DNA of 64,000 bases from Thunnus maccoyii (lineage: Eukaryota > Chordata > Actinopteri > Scombriformes > Scombridae). Positions 48,201 to 61,759 of the stretch are shown here, piece after piece; position 1 is the stretch's first letter, and the number at the start of each line of letters is the position of its first letter. Under the pieces are notes generated by a model, which saw nothing but the letters and a program-made list of their open reading frames with translations, was not told the origin of the DNA and ran no database searches. A program made the position numbers and the translations under genes. The stretch is from positions 27,737,067 to 27,801,066 of the forward strand of contig NC_056545.1 of NCBI RefSeq assembly GCF_910596095.1, in the 5' to 3' direction.

Positions 48201-51200
48201 TGAAGGCGTGCTTCAGCACAGCCTACAGTAGCTGACCTCTGATTCAAATGTCGCAATGTAACAATAAGAGAATATTTTATAGAATATTTTATGTCATTTG
48301 AAACAATTTTTGGTTAAACAACAATCTGCTAAATTGATCCATATAACCAATGAGGTTGGGCAATATGTTCTTTTGTGCTCTGAAGTAAGGTCAGACTGAT
48401 TTAGGCTTTGATGAGTGATACTGATATTTTGGACACTTTAGCAGTTATGTTTCATGTAAATGAACATGGTACACTATGGGCATGAGACAGAAATAACTAT
48501 AAAACTGTTCCTACATCACTCTGGATTCTTATCCAGAATCTCAAGGGTTAACAAAATAATAATTTCTAGTGCTTATGAAGCTTTGTACATTGTTAGTCAA
48601 CTGTGGCAGACAGAGCCATATGTGGCAAATATACTGTACAGAAGGACATCATCATTAGCGATGCAATTATCATCATTGCCATCCATTTGTCAGGCTCCCT
48701 CAGTCTCCAGCATATGGGACTGAGAGCAGGCAAACACTGTGGTTCCTCCTCAGGGACTCTGAAAGCACGGCATCTCTACACAAGCTGCACACAGGCCCAG
48801 CTCAAACACCAGCCAGCAACACTAGGATAGGTTCTGTTTAGCTCACCACGTTATTGGCACTGAAGGCATACGAGACTCCTGATCTCTCGTCCAGCTTCCT
48901 AATGAGGAGCTGTGCTGTTTGGCAGGCCTGAAAAAGTCTGTTGCTTTGGATTTGTCTTGATGTTTCTGTGTTTGCGCAGAAGTCTAGAATATGAAATGAG
49001 TATTATCACTGCACTAAATGCAGATAGTGAACTGTGACTAGATCTGCTCAGTGAGCTCAACTTACCACAAGGAATGTTTCAAAGCAAGATATAACAGGAT
49101 TAACCCTGTTGTCATGATTTACAATACTACTGGATATACATGGTGGTAGTTAAGAATACTTACAGTATAAGTTCTCAATTAAATCCCCCAAATGGCAGAT
49201 CATATTGTAATAGTGTAATAGTAGAATAGATACGCATTAATTAAGAAATACCAAAGGTATGAATTCTTTTTACATTCCCACATTGTTACTCCCTTATACC
49301 TTAACTTCATATCTTGCTCTCTTTTAGCTGCATGTATGTATTGGTATGTGCTGTACTGGTGCACAAAAATTACACTGTAAATTGTGAAAAATTACACTGT
49401 ACATTGTAGGCTGTTATCTAAAGCATTATCAAATATTAATTTTTCAATATTGTTTCTTTGAATTGAAAAGTTTTTCTAAAATTCAGTTTTTTATTATTGA
49501 TTTAAAGTCTGTCTCGTCAGAGTGCAGCAGTAGGATTGTAACTGGAACAAAAAGTCACTATCACCTTGAATTTAGTTTCTTTATACTAGTTACTTGTTCT
49601 TATATAATTTTAGTGTGATGCTGCACAGGAAAAGCTGGTTTGAAAGGGAAAAGACAGAAAGTTCAATAAACATTTTTTAAAAATCTGCATGAGGCAGATT
49701 TGTATTTGAGTCAAATTGGCAGCGAAAGCTTACTGTTTGAAATCTGAGGACATTAAAATCAATGTGACTGATCGAATGTGAACGTGATTTGTGAATGCAA
49801 ATCATGTGAGTCGATATCAGTTAACCAAATACATTATTCTTAATTCCAGACTGAGTGGTGGTGCCCTTCAAGCAATGTATTATTTAAGCACGAGCTCAGG
49901 AACCCATAGCTGAATACTGGACTATAAAGGAGGCTTCCCAATGGACACATCTCACTTTGTTGTGGTCACAATAGTGATTTAGTGATTTTTTTTGTTACAT
50001 TAAATGCTGCATAATGCGGCTCTTACATTACATCACACATCTTTTAACCCTGTGTGAATCCAGCAGTTTCCTGTTCTACTGCCTAGATTAAACATTTTTA
50101 GGTCTCCATTGGCTGCTCCAAAATGTAGATTAAAAAGAGTCATCTGCCATCAGCACTCTGAGAGTTCAGAGCGACCTGCCTGAGAGGCTAAACCTTATGA
50201 TTCATCATATTTCTCTCCTGCAACTTCTGTTGATTTTATCTGCTTTTTAAAATCTTTTGGAAAGTATTTTACAAAGCATTTCTAATTGTGGTATTTCTGA
50301 AAGTACTATAAACTTTCTTCCTCTTCTTCTCCTTCAGTCTTTCTAATTATATACCTCAAAAGCTCCCATGGCACCGGCTCCTTTGCTAGTGTTAATCATC
50401 ATGATAGCAGGCTTCCCCTGCCAGCTTCTGTTTCACGCGTGAACCTTTAAATGAGACGGAGATGGGTTGAAGTGGAGGTCACAGCTGACAGGTGTTGGAG
50501 TTAATGAAAAGTGGACGGCCACAGACAGAGAGAGGAGTTCAGATGTGCAACAATGACAGCTGACGCTTGCGTGCATCAGCCTGAATTATTCTCCCAGTTC
50601 TTTGACCTGCTCACCTTCATACAAAGACTCCTGCATCATCATTTGTTGCATCATCTGTACTGGATCTTTCCAGGCACAAGACTGGAGAAGGTCTTCTCCA
50701 GTATTCTGCAAATAGAGCTGTTCAGAGTTAGCATCTTTAAGTCGGCAGCACATCACGCTACTACAACCCACAAGCTAACAGTCAAGTGTGCTTTTACATG
50801 ATTGAAGAGGTTAGCTAGTCAGCTCAAATCACAGTAAATTGAATAAATTTGTGTAAACACATTATTATTATAAAAGAAAAGAGGGATTTTAATATAATCA
50901 CTAGAGGTGAAAATTATGAATCATTTTGTTCAGTTCAGTTGAAAGATTTGTAGTCACTGAGCATGTTGTTGTTCATGTTTGTCTAAGCTAAGCACTTCCA
51001 TCACTATGAACATCAGTATGCACATCACTGTTCATACTGCTGTCATGTTTGATGCTTATTCTGACTTCAGGTCAGTAGTAAGATCAGTCAATTGCTGGTT
51101 CAAACTGTTACATTGAATTAAATGCAAAACTATGCCCAGTTTACAAGCTTACAACATTCATTTGATTTGATCGAACGCTGCCAATTAAAACACTCAAAAA

Positions 51201-54200
51201 TATTTCTTGACATATATTTTGCGTATGAGACAAAACACAAGGACACAGGATTAGAATCATAAGATATATATTACACTGTGTCTTTAAAACATACATGTGC
51301 CTTTAATCCAAAAGATGACACATTGGGACACTGTAGCATGAAGTCTGGGGTTAGGTGAGGGTTCTCCCTAATACAGTAAAGTAATGTCAGAAATATCCAT
51401 CCTAAGTTTCCTCCTGGTCATACCAGACCAAGTAAGGCTGAAACAGCAAAACCCCTGAGTGTACTGAACTGAGGAAGCGTGTCTTTATTGCTTATGAATT
51501 CAACTTGTCATTGGCAGGGGAAGAATGTGGCTGTTCTTCTTTCAAAAGTTAAGGCAGTGTGATGTTTTATTTATATACAATCACATCATCATCATATATA
51601 CTTTTAATAGCCATGGGAGATCAGGCATATTAAGAAATATCTAAAGTATCCATACTGTAGCATGTTTGTACATTTCATGTATGCATTTCATTGCATAACA
51701 TATGGAAATGTGGCTGATTGAACACTGAGGGACAAACGCTGTAATGTTTCCCTTAGATTTATAAAGACTGAAAATACAATATCTATAGAAAGCTTTCCTG
51801 TCAGGGAGGAAACACCTCAAACATGGTGAAGCTTTGCTTCTGACAGTTTGCCTTAAGTTTATCCAGAGTTTATCCAGAGGCTGTGCAGTGAAACATCATC
51901 CTGTGATATCCTACAGTGTATATCAGTTTAAGACACAACAAAAAAGGCAAAGCTCAGCACTGCTACACCTGCTGAACTCCTCCTATTTTCTTGTTTTAAC
52001 GTTTTAAAATTCATCTTGAGGTTTTGAGTCCTTTGTTAAAAATGCTGCTGGCAAACAGAGCAATAATACCTCCTCAACTGCTAGAAGTGAGCAAGTGAAG
52101 GAAATCAAGCAGTGCCAAGCTTGAGCACAGACCAGGAGGGGCAATAACAAACATCTCATTTGAAATTCATTCATTGCTCATGAATTTTTATGCAAATGCA
52201 CCTTTCTTCTTGCAGTTTCCTCCACGTTTATTAGGGCAAGTAGAGCAAAGAATGTGCAGAAATTAGTGAGAGAGAACCTTCACTGGACAGCAAAACTGAG
52301 CAAAAAAGGGAAAAGTGTGGGGAAAATATGCAAATAAGAGTTGAGAGTTATCCCCCTGCACGTTACAACTGGAGTTGTTATGTAACTGTATCCAGGCAGA
52401 GTCTGAGAGAGAGAGGGAGAGATGATGATGATCTAAATACTGTACAGGGAAGAAAGAAATGAAGGAAAGAAGATGATAACATTATTGTTTCTTTTCAGTC
52501 ACAACTTCTTCCTCAACATTGTATCTATTGTCTTTTTTGTAAGGTTTGAGGCAACAAAGTGTCCATGAATAAACAATGACTCTCAGCCAGCTGCAGGGCT
52601 GCTCTCCAGTTGATGACTTCTGACCTTTGACATCTGATCGCGCTGCAATCTGAAATGCAAAGATTAGAATAGATTAGATTTACACACACTGAAGTGTTTT
52701 ACAGCATCAATAGGCAAATGTTTAGTTATGTTTATGTAATGTTTAGTAATGCAAGTGATGCATATGATAAAATTGTGATTTAAAAAAAATCATACACTTC
52801 AGAGTTTAATGTGATGTCACGAGGATGGTAGATACTCATGGATCTGAAGAATCAATCAAAAATATATTTACTTAGAATTGTTTTAATTCTGTTTTCAGTT
52901 TTAAAGCATTCAAGTCTCAGACTTGATATCACTTTTTTGTCACAGTTAGAGACAAAAATAATCTTACTTAGGATACTTTTGTCACAACACAGCCGCCCAC
53001 CACAGACACAAATAGCACTTACGCCTTCTCTTTGTGTGATCAGGGCGATTTTTTAGCCCCTCCTGAAGTCAGCGAATATTTTATAGCTGAAATGTGACCT
53101 AATATGGAAGAAGTCTAACTCTTTGAACTTGGATTAGCTCCTCTCATATCTGTTGGTGGGTCTACAGCCATGGTTCATTCTTAATATGAGAGAGTGAAAG
53201 CTAAAGGTAAAGCAGGAGAGACAGAAAGGCTGGAAAAGTGAAGGAGAATAGATGTGAAAAGAAGGAAGAGAAAATGGAGCCAAATGATAGAACGAAACAT
53301 CAGAAAGTTGTGAGCTGCAGCTGATTATTTATTCCATCTCCATTTGTCTTGATTTGTCTTGAATATTGCACTGCATCTTCAAACTGCACCGAGACAATTG
53401 CTCAAACATTATTGCTGCTCTGCTCCCGGACGTTTGCTCTGGCTGCTTGTGGCCTGGTGGGTGGAGGTGTGATGTATGGCACTGTCACTGTGTGGCACCT
53501 CTCCTGCCCCGCTGAATACCAGAGCACAATCAAGCAGATGAGAGCCAGCGTGGTGCCGGGAATCCCAGCGGTATTGACTCAATTTGATTTTTATGTGTAA
53601 ACAGAAAAACAGATGGCCACACTGCCAAACAAGTTTCACTTCCACTGGCTCCCATAATGGCACACAAGGACGCCAAAGAAGGGTCTGGGTTTTTTTTCCC
53701 CCAGTTTTCTTTTGCCCTGCTCGACTCACATATATCAAAACTGCTTTGGCATTTGAAATTCATTGAGAGCACAGGATTAATAATTCAAGTTGAACTAGGC
53801 GAGAGAGGGATGAATCTGTGCTGGGCAGATGTATCTGCAAAATACAATGTGCTCTAAATCCAATCACACACACAACACTCAGCTGTGTGAGTGATGCTCA
53901 TGTATTGATAACACACTGATCTTGGGAAAAAAAAACAATAACTGAATGTTAAGTGAATGGTTGTAAAAATATTATCCACAGACAAAAGCTCAGTGTGATG
54001 CTCTTTCAGCAAGCCAACAAATTGAAGATCTGAATGAAGCACGTACACTGTAGCGTCTCCACATCTGGAAGCCGTCTTATTTTCGGAGCTGAGTGCATCT
54101 TGTAACGCTGCAGAGCAGCAGCAGCCTGTCAGGGGAGAACAGTTGGGCGCTGTTAGAGCAGGCAGAGCGAGCGTGCCTCTGCTGCAGAAACATGGATTAT

Positions 54201-57200
54201 ACATCAACATATCTCATCACACAGAGCAGCAACAGCAGAGACCGTCCTGTAACATGTTCACTGTGACTGGGTTCAGTGGAACTTCTTGTGACCCTCCCTG
54301 TGTTGGGAAAATAACAAATATGTCTAATCTTGTTTTGTGATTAATGAAAGTAGGTTGTGACAGCTGTGAGATGTGCAATTTGTGGAATGAATTTGAAATA
54401 ACAAATTCTGACAGGAGGAAAGTTTTTTTATTCTCATTTTCACGTGTTCTTGCCTCATCTTTTTAAAAAAAATGATGATCATGTAATTCTCTGTTTTCTT
54501 TGCAGAGACAAGCATCTGGAGCAATGACTGGAAACAGCAAACCATCTGCTGGGCAAGGTATTTTCTACACAATATGTTCAGTCTGAAAAGTACAACCATG
54601 CAGAAATACAGTGTAGAGTATTACTAATGTGCACTTTTCATCAAAGCTTGTATGGTGCATAGACTGTATCTAGAGGTTTGTCTAAGAATAAAGCTTCAGC
54701 CCTTTTTGCTCTGTGTGATTTTCAGCTGATGATTATTTTCATTGGTGATCAACCTGCCAATTATTTTCTCAATTAATTGTTTGGTCTATAAAATGTCAGA
54801 ACATAATGAAAAATGCCCATCACTATTTCCTGAAGCCCAAGTTGATGTCTTCAAATTGTATGTTTTGGCCAACCAACACTCCAAAAACCACAAGATATTA
54901 AGTTCATTTTCACATGAGACAAATAAAAGCTGCAAATCCTCACAATCTGGAACCAGGAAATATTTGGAATTTTTGATTTAAATTGTTGATTTCACAGCTT
55001 ACCAATATTGATTTTAGGTTGCAAGCGTTCATAGTTTAGATGATTTAGAGACAAATTTAGTAAAAGAAAATGCAAAACCTCTCAACCCCCATGAGTGAAT
55101 CCAACAAATTATAAAATGAATAGTTTAAATGCAGTATTAGTATAGTATAGAATATTATATGTTAAATAAAAACTATTAATTCTACAGGCCCTGTAGAATC
55201 ATACTGTCTCTGATTCTAATTAGATTTTAATAACAGGTGGTTAATTGTATAAACATAAAATCAAAACCAAGAAGTAAATGTAAATATAACTGGAAGTGAC
55301 AGTGGACTGTAACGTGGCAGGCTCAAAATCTAAGATGGTAGATAAACTCCTGTTATTAGATTGTGTCCTTCTCTGATCTCTTTAAGGAAAGGGGCAGAAA
55401 TGCAACAGCCCTGGGAATTACAAACAAATATTATAATGATTTCTGAATATTAAAGTCCTCCTCCAGTCAAAAATGTGTTTTTTTATTGTTACTTCACTGT
55501 GGTGTTTGAGCTTCACTGTGCAGAATGATGTATGTGCAAAGTTTGACGCTAGAAGGCTGTTTTCACATTCATCTGCTGAAGGAGGAAAGTTTCTCTGTGC
55601 TCACATTAAATCTGAGTTTAAGGCGTATAACTATGAGCATGATTTGTGACATCACAACTAGTTTGGAGCCAGTCGTGGTCCAGTATGCAACTGACACAAG
55701 TGTGATGTGGAAACTTGAAGCCTCTAGTGCACAAACACTGAGAATGGACTTTACAATGAAGTAAGAGACATCTTGTGTCCAACAGTTAAACTTTTTAAGT
55801 AAAAAAAAAATTGCATATTCATAAATTCTGGATTGTGGAAAAATTGTTAAAATTATTAGAGATATTATTAAGCAATTAGCATTTTTATATAACTGAAAAC
55901 ATGTCTGGAGGGAATCTTTAGGATAATTCCAGTAAAACCCATTGGAATAGAGTGTTCTCTGCCAACTGCAGTGAAAATTTTCATAAACGACATCAACATC
56001 TCAACCTCCCAGAATTAATTTCACTACTAATTTCAGAATCCGAAAGAAAAGTTGACTTGAATTTGTCACTTTTCTACTCTTATATAAGAAACAACATGCC
56101 ACAGTGGTTATGGCAATAATAGTTCCCTCTGCTATGGTAGCAATTCACAGGAAGACCTACTTTGCAAACTGGGCCATGGTATTGTAGGCAGAATAATGTA
56201 ATTAAAATCCCCTGAGTTATAAACAGTAAAATTGGACTTGCAGTAATTGGCAGGATCCTTTGAAATTCATAAATGGTGTTAAGTGCAAAACTGTCATCCT
56301 GGCAAAATTAGAAAATGCAAGAACAAAAGCCTGTTTTTAATGAAGCTCAGACCAGTGAATCACTTTTTCCATGACCTCAGCTCAGGTGAGACAAGTGTGA
56401 ATCATTCTGCCTCTCAGAATGAACAAATGCTAACTAAGCTTTGAAAAAGCAGATATTTTATCATGGATATACATTTAACAGGTTGTGTCAGGCTACTGGG
56501 TTTTCTATATTCAAACATGCAAGCAGATACTCTAAAGCTCATAAGTGCTCTTTGCACATTTACAAAATTAGGTTTCGTAGCAACATGATACAACACACCG
56601 AGGAATCACTGAATGTAATCTCCACCACTCCTTGAAGTCAACCTTCTCATCACACAATGGATGCAGCAGGTTAATAGCTGCCCATCCACTGCTAAATGGC
56701 TCCATAGCCTCATCCAGCACACAAAGCAGCCCTGATGTACCTGGAGACCATGTGTCACCTCCTCTCTCTCTGGGGCTGCTGATAATGCTGGTAAGACCCC
56801 GTGTTGAAATGGATTTCTGTCCCAACTTCTGGGATGATGAAGTGTATTGCAGCTCAGGCTCAGTCCTGAGGGAAACATCCTATCGGGAGGGATTTTAGAC
56901 AGCTTAATTGAATTTGATAGAGGCGGGAATTACATTAATTTGACATTTGTTCATTTTCACACATTTGTTTCCCTTTTTTCATTTTTTTCCTTCTTACATT
57001 GTTTTGGATTTAGAAGAGTAAGCTAATATGAGTTCACTCTAATAAATGTACAGTCTCGGGAAGCTCCTTATATCAAATAATTGTATTTCTATTGCATCAT
57101 AACACTGCACAACACAACATTATCATAATGTCAAAGGCCTGAGCTATAAGAAAAAGGGACAAGAAAGTAAAAAAAAATGAAGGGCTGGTGTGATAACTGA

Positions 57201-60200
57201 TCCCTTGTACAGTAAAGTTATTAAGAGGGACACATTTTACACACATTTATATACCATCCCACAAATCCTATTGTGTACAAGCAAATCCAGTTCCACATCT
57301 AGTCCAGTGTGCTCCTCTCCCTTCAGATTACATGTACGTCACTGAGATCACAGGACAAGTGATTTATCAGAAGCTGTCAGAGAACCATAGAGCTGATGTC
57401 AGTTGTGTTACAGAAGGAGGTTTAAATAATTTTTTATGGGTATGTAAATCTCAACTAATTTCCCAATAATTTCGAAGTCTCCCAGAAAGAAGTACTTCAT
57501 TTGGTAGTAATTACAGGGAAAATAGAGTGTTTAGTCATAACCTTTTGGCATGACTTCTTTTAGTCAGACAGCAGTTCAACTGCACATGCAGGAATATGAA
57601 ATTTGTCTACAGGCAGCATACAATTTAAAATATATGAAGAATAAAATTTCTAGTAAAAAATGAATCATGAATTAATATGTACGTGGGTGTAAATGGAGCT
57701 TTTCCTTCAGTTTAAATGTGGAGATACGTGTTCAACAACACTTTTATAAAATGCACTAAAAACTGATACATAGGACTGTAGGTCTATGTCTGCACATCAT
57801 GACTTATGCAGAAACTATTATTAAATGCACAAGTTTCAGGCTGAGCCCTTCCTCAGTGTGTTTATTGTTAGACCTTTTTGGTCATAAGTCATGGTGTGCA
57901 GGCTTTTCATTCAATTAAATGTCTGCTGTAATTAATTATGTAGTTCTTTATAGGAATATTACTAGATGACAGATGGGCAGACCTGTGATGTAAAGTGTAA
58001 CCCAGGTTTGGTAATTTATAGATCCAAATACATAGTGCGTATTTTATGCTAAGACATGAAGTTTGCACATCTACGCAAGCCCAAGGTTCCCTCTTTAGAT
58101 GGCAGGTCCAGTAAAAACTCTCCTGGATCTTTACAAAAATTGTGAAAGCTGATCTCTTTGGCTATACATGACCGCAACTTTTGAGCAAAACAAAAGGAAT
58201 GCATATACGATCCAGCTGTTGATTTACACTTAATACACAAAGCAAGTTGGTTCTGGTCTCTGTAATACCCTATATTGTATCTCTTTGTATTTGCTACAAA
58301 GACAAATAAGACTGGGAAGCCCAAATACACTCTTCACAAACATCTTCATCATAAACATGAGGAGCATCCTCTTCCCATTGTTTCACATGTCCTTAAATGG
58401 AAAGCTTCTTTTAAGAAAAGAAAAAATCTGACATTTTATGCCTTTATTAGCAGACAAGAAATGAGGGGGGAGAGCGATAGAGAATGGCATGCAACATGGG
58501 GCCCTGGTCAGATAAACCATGGACATTGTGTTCAGCATCTTAAGGACGCCGTGGAAAGCTACTTTTAAAAAAATCCTAGCTCTCCCATCTTTCTAGCTTT
58601 CTACCATCCACCTACCAACTATAGCTCACAATCTAACTGGTGATTGTGAATAAGGATGATATGACCTGTCGGGTTGACTATGACTGAAAGGGCATCATGT
58701 CTGCATGAAAATCAATAACTTACTATTTTCTTATAGACACAATATATCACATGAATGTGCCTTTTCTGATTGTTAGCATTTAAAGTCTAATTTGGGGTTC
58801 AGTTTTCACAGTCATCACTCAGGTGCACAGGTCACCTCATTGTGGTTTAGTTGCTCAGTATTCTGTACACGGGACCTTCATCAATCATTGTCCATATACT
58901 CTTAGGTTGCTTTAAATCTCTCAGGATCCAATTTGAACATGACCTTTCCACAAACCTCTTATGGAAATAATACCATCATGCATTGTGACAATTTGATTCA
59001 TTCATGCAGCAGCATTACACATTACTGAAGGTGTGATGTGCCTGGCTTATAAAGTCTTACGCCCTCTGGTGTAAAGGGGCATCAACCCTGTGGAGCAGGT
59101 ATAATTTTAGAGAGGGAAGCTGTGCGTGTGTGTATGTGTGTGTGTGTGCAAGAGAGACACATGGGTTTATGTGGCTTCTGCGATCATGAAATATGAATTT
59201 GTTTTCATTGTCACATCTGTCATCCAAGGGCTTCAAGGTCAACAAAAGCTTCCATCTAAATGTAAGTAGGCCATTTTGGAAAAATCACCACTGATGCTAG
59301 TACGCACACTTTGCACAGCAGGTCAGCACAGTCCTGCACGAAGCACTATAATGTTTACTACATGACAACTATGCTGCTTGAATAAACAACTGACCTCTGG
59401 GTAACAGTGAGTGATTGAATAGTGACGTGTCTTATTGAAGCCACAAAAAACTTTACTCTTGTTTTAATCACACTCCACCTCCGCTTGTGCACATCTGAGC
59501 ACACAGCGCCGACTTCACTTCAGTCTTCACTGTACACTCACTATTTGGGCACTTCAGCACTGACAATATGGTTTTGTTTTATATGATGATATTTTGAGAT
59601 GTTGAACCTTTAAATCAGATAATTAGTGTTCGTTTTCCTTATTCAAATGAGGAGTGTCTCATAGAAGGATTAAAGGATGGCATACAGTAGGAGTAATTAA
59701 AAATGAGTTTGACAATAAAGTCTGCTGCTTGTAAGGATAAGATAGCAGTTTATTTATGGGGGATTAGGAGGGTTTTGTCTTCTGTCATAAGAGACCAACA
59801 TCCTCTCTACTGAACTGTGAGCGATTGCCTCGTTAGCATCATTTGTCTATATGTGGGCTTCTGTACTGTCCTTTTATTGAATGTCACACATCTGTAATGA
59901 CATTTACGTCTGACATGAATGAGGTCACTGCCTAAGCACTGCCACAGAGAAAAACTGCCTGTAAAACCTGCAATGAAATTTCATTTCCTTTGCATGTTTT
60001 ATGACTCAATTTATTCAGTTATGTTTATGTAAAATAATGGTTCATTTATAAGCTCCCAGAGTTTACTCTGACAAGGCATCTTGAGTTTCAGTGTCAAAAA
60101 ATGGTCTAAATTCAGTTATAAAGGCTTTTCCATCCTGACAAGAATAGATGCTAAGGGGGAAGTATAGAATAGTTGTGACTCAGCACAAAATATTATCTGT

Positions 60201-60878
60201 CAGTGGACTTAATACAACAAGACTAAGAGTCTACCGCCATGCTAGCAGCACTGTACTGAGATGCAGCAGTGCTTTGAGCTAAATGCTAGTGTCAGCATGC
60301 TAACATGCTGCTAAACATTCACAGGTATAATAATGTATTTACTATATCACCATCTTAGTATTGCGTGTTAGCATGTTAACATGTGCTAGGCTGATGGGAA
60401 TGTTATTAGTTTTGCAAGTATTTGGTCATAAAACAAATAACAAATTTTGACCTGATGGTGTCACTAAAGGAAAAGTCAGAGATCACCAAAGTCATTAGGG
60501 TTCATCATGTGGGAACCATGAACGTCTGTACTAAATGTTGAGATAATTTTGTGATATCTCACAAGATAAGTGAAAATCTTGACCTTCTGGTAGTGTCAGG
60601 TATCACCAAAGTCATCATTCAGACCATAAATGTCTGTCCAATCCAAGTTTTGAGATATTTCAGTTTGGACCAAAGTAGTGGCACCACCAGCATCCTTACA
60701 AAGCCACTGAGACACCTTCTCACCCTTCCCCCCTCTCTTCTGTCCAGATGAAAAGAAAAACAACCCCCCCGAGGACTTCGACATTGACATGGACAACCCG
60801 GAGACGGAGAAGGCTGCCGTGGCCATCCAGTCGCAGTTTAGGAAATTCCAGAAAAAGAAGCAGGATGTGAAGTCGTAG
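38858..60878 (+). CDS. pcp4: Purkinje cell protein 4 (PEP-19), calmodulin regulator
   Basis: PCP4/PEP-19 is a small disordered cytosolic protein that binds calmodulin through an IQ motif and speeds calcium exchange on it; in vertebrates it is strong in neurons. Three coding exons join in frame: 38858-38866 (only Met-Ser-Glu), 54506-54557 and 60748-60878, with GT-AG introns of 15.6 and 6.2 kb. The product has 63 residues against 62 in mammals. It starts [12 protein letters not shown], has an acidic patch [13 protein letters not shown] (about 29-41), then the IQ motif [16 protein letters not shown] (43-58). The calmodulin-binding Ile47, Gln48 and Arg52 are present. The middle exon is the most divergent part, as expected for the family. 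The tail QDVKS differs from the mammalian end. It may be the pcp4a or pcp4b copy if both exist in this fish. Confidence 0.92.
39239..39311. repeat. (TAC)n trinucleotide repeat
   Basis: A TAC/ACT run with one interruption passes into (AAT)n. Frames across it give poly-Thr or poly-Ser strings and are artefacts. Confidence 0.9.
53400..54250 (+). promoter_or_regulatory. GC-richer blocks upstream of pcp4 exon 2
   Basis: Two islands (about 53400-53720 and 54045-54200) stand out from AT-rich intron DNA. The second, with AGCAGCAGCAGCCTGTCAG and several CpGs, ends about 300 bases before pcp4 exon 2. They could be an enhancer, an internal promoter or an alternative first exon. No reading frame there matches PCP4, so the call is compositional. 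Confidence 0.2.
54720..54995 (+). repeat. common teleost interspersed repeat
   Basis: Contains TGATGATTATTTTCATTG, AATTGTTTGGTCTATAAAATG, GAAAAATGCCCATCAC and GCTGCAAATCCTCACA in order, the word order of one of the most abundant repeats in teleost genomes. Its class is not assigned here. Confidence 0.55.
55451..55920. mobile_element. non-autonomous element with imperfect inverted ends
   Basis: The left end TAAAGTCCTCCTCCAGTC pairs in inverted form with the right end TAAAGATTCCCTCCAGAC (13 of 18 positions agree). The interior, including TTGTGACATCACAACTAGTT, has the look of a common teleost MITE. The plus-strand frame 55525-55764 lies within it and is not a gene. Confidence 0.5.
58440..58560. 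repeat. interspersed repeat fragment
   Basis: GACAAGAAATGAGGGGGGAGAGCGATAGAGAATGGCATGCAACATGGGGCC matches in form the 5' part of a common teleost repeat in which GAATGACATGCAACAAAGGGCC is typical. It is truncated. Confidence 0.4.
60200..60690 (+). repeat. interspersed teleost repeat, copy 3
   Basis: The longest of three copies. It has CATGCTAGCAG, AGCATGCTAACATGC, GGCTGATGGGAATGTTATTAG, GACCTGATGGTGTCACTA, AGATCACCAAAGTCATTAG and TTTGAGATATTTCAG. It ends some 60 bases before the acceptor of the last pcp4 exon. Confidence 0.6.
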
Positions 60879-61660
60879 AGCGGCTGCTGTGCTGTCAGCT
60901 GACTCTCTTCACCTGACGTTGGCCTGGTCTTGCATGTCAATCAAACTGCACCGTCATGAACTCAAAAGCAGGGGTGAGGGTGGGATTCATGGGGTGATCA
61001 GGGGGCTAAATAGTATCTTTGTGAAAGGTTGTGTATGATTACAGTATATAAATGATACATTATGAAATTCTGGGTGTATGTATTTAGATCTTTCCTATAA
61101 TTTTATTATTTCTGTTTTTTACTTCAATGACACTTCATGGTAGCTAAAGTAGAGCTTAAAGTTTGAATAGTTTTTCTTATGTCACAATCAGTGTAATATA
61201 CCCATGTAAACAATGTGATAAATAGATTTTCTCTTAAATTGTCAAAGATTGATTACCTTTACTTCAGGGGGAATATAAAGCCACATACATTGCTGTGATT
61301 GACACTTTAAGACAGTACTAGCAAGACGTCATAATCAAAAGATTTTTCAGCTCTACTGGAGGCCTGTTAATGGTATTTCCCTCTGACTGGGTAAAATGAG
61401 TGCTTTCACGCTGTATGGCTGATGCTTTTAAAATCAAATGTCTCTAATCTGTATTGGGACGTCAGAGGTCTCCCCTCCAGCATGTCTTTTCACTTGATGA
61501 CGTGAACCTTTCTGAGTTGTGTGTCTTTGTAGAGACTCTAGATGTGGTGCTCGTGATTAGATTCCTTGTTCTTGTCCCAACACGATTTAAACAATGTCAC
61601 TGTTAAGTTGGCTCACACATGTATACTGTACAAGCATACACACTTATGCATGCAAGCTTA
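60879..61660 (+). other. probable pcp4 3' UTR and flank
   Basis: Sequence after the pcp4 stop codon. No AATAAA is seen in the first 850 bases; the first good AATAAA is at 61751-61756, just after the CA repeat, so the UTR may extend to there or use a variant signal. Confidence 0.35.
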
Positions 61661-61683
61661 CACAGACACACACACACACACAC

Positions 61684-61733
<50 letters not shown>

Positions 61734-61742
61734 ACACACACA
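61661..61742. repeat. (CA)n microsatellite
   Basis: A long CA run broken by AAGTA and a few G substitutions. It gives long Cys-Val and Thr-His frames on the two strands, which are artefacts. Confidence 0.9.
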
Positions 61743-61759
61743 AATAGAGAAATAAATAA

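Larger units (their letters stand above)
38867..54505 (+). other. pcp4 intron 1
   Basis: A 15.6-kb intron with no second gene that I can support. It holds the ACT repeat at 39239-39311, a probable MITE fragment at about 44575-44830 (TTTAAAGGAGCATTTCACCAAAATG) and many chance frames. The stretch 40560-40760 is free of repeats and may be conserved noncoding DNA. Nothing else stands out until the GC-richer blocks at 53400-54250. Confidence 0.5.
54558..60747 (+). other. pcp4 intron 2
   Basis: A 6.2-kb intron with at least four old interspersed repeats (54720-54995, 55451-55920, 58440-58560 and 60200-60690). No extra exon or RNA gene was found. Confidence 0.5.

Noticed and set aside
55525..55764. 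79-codon plus-strand frame
   Set aside because: Lies inside a repeat with inverted ends at 55451-55920.
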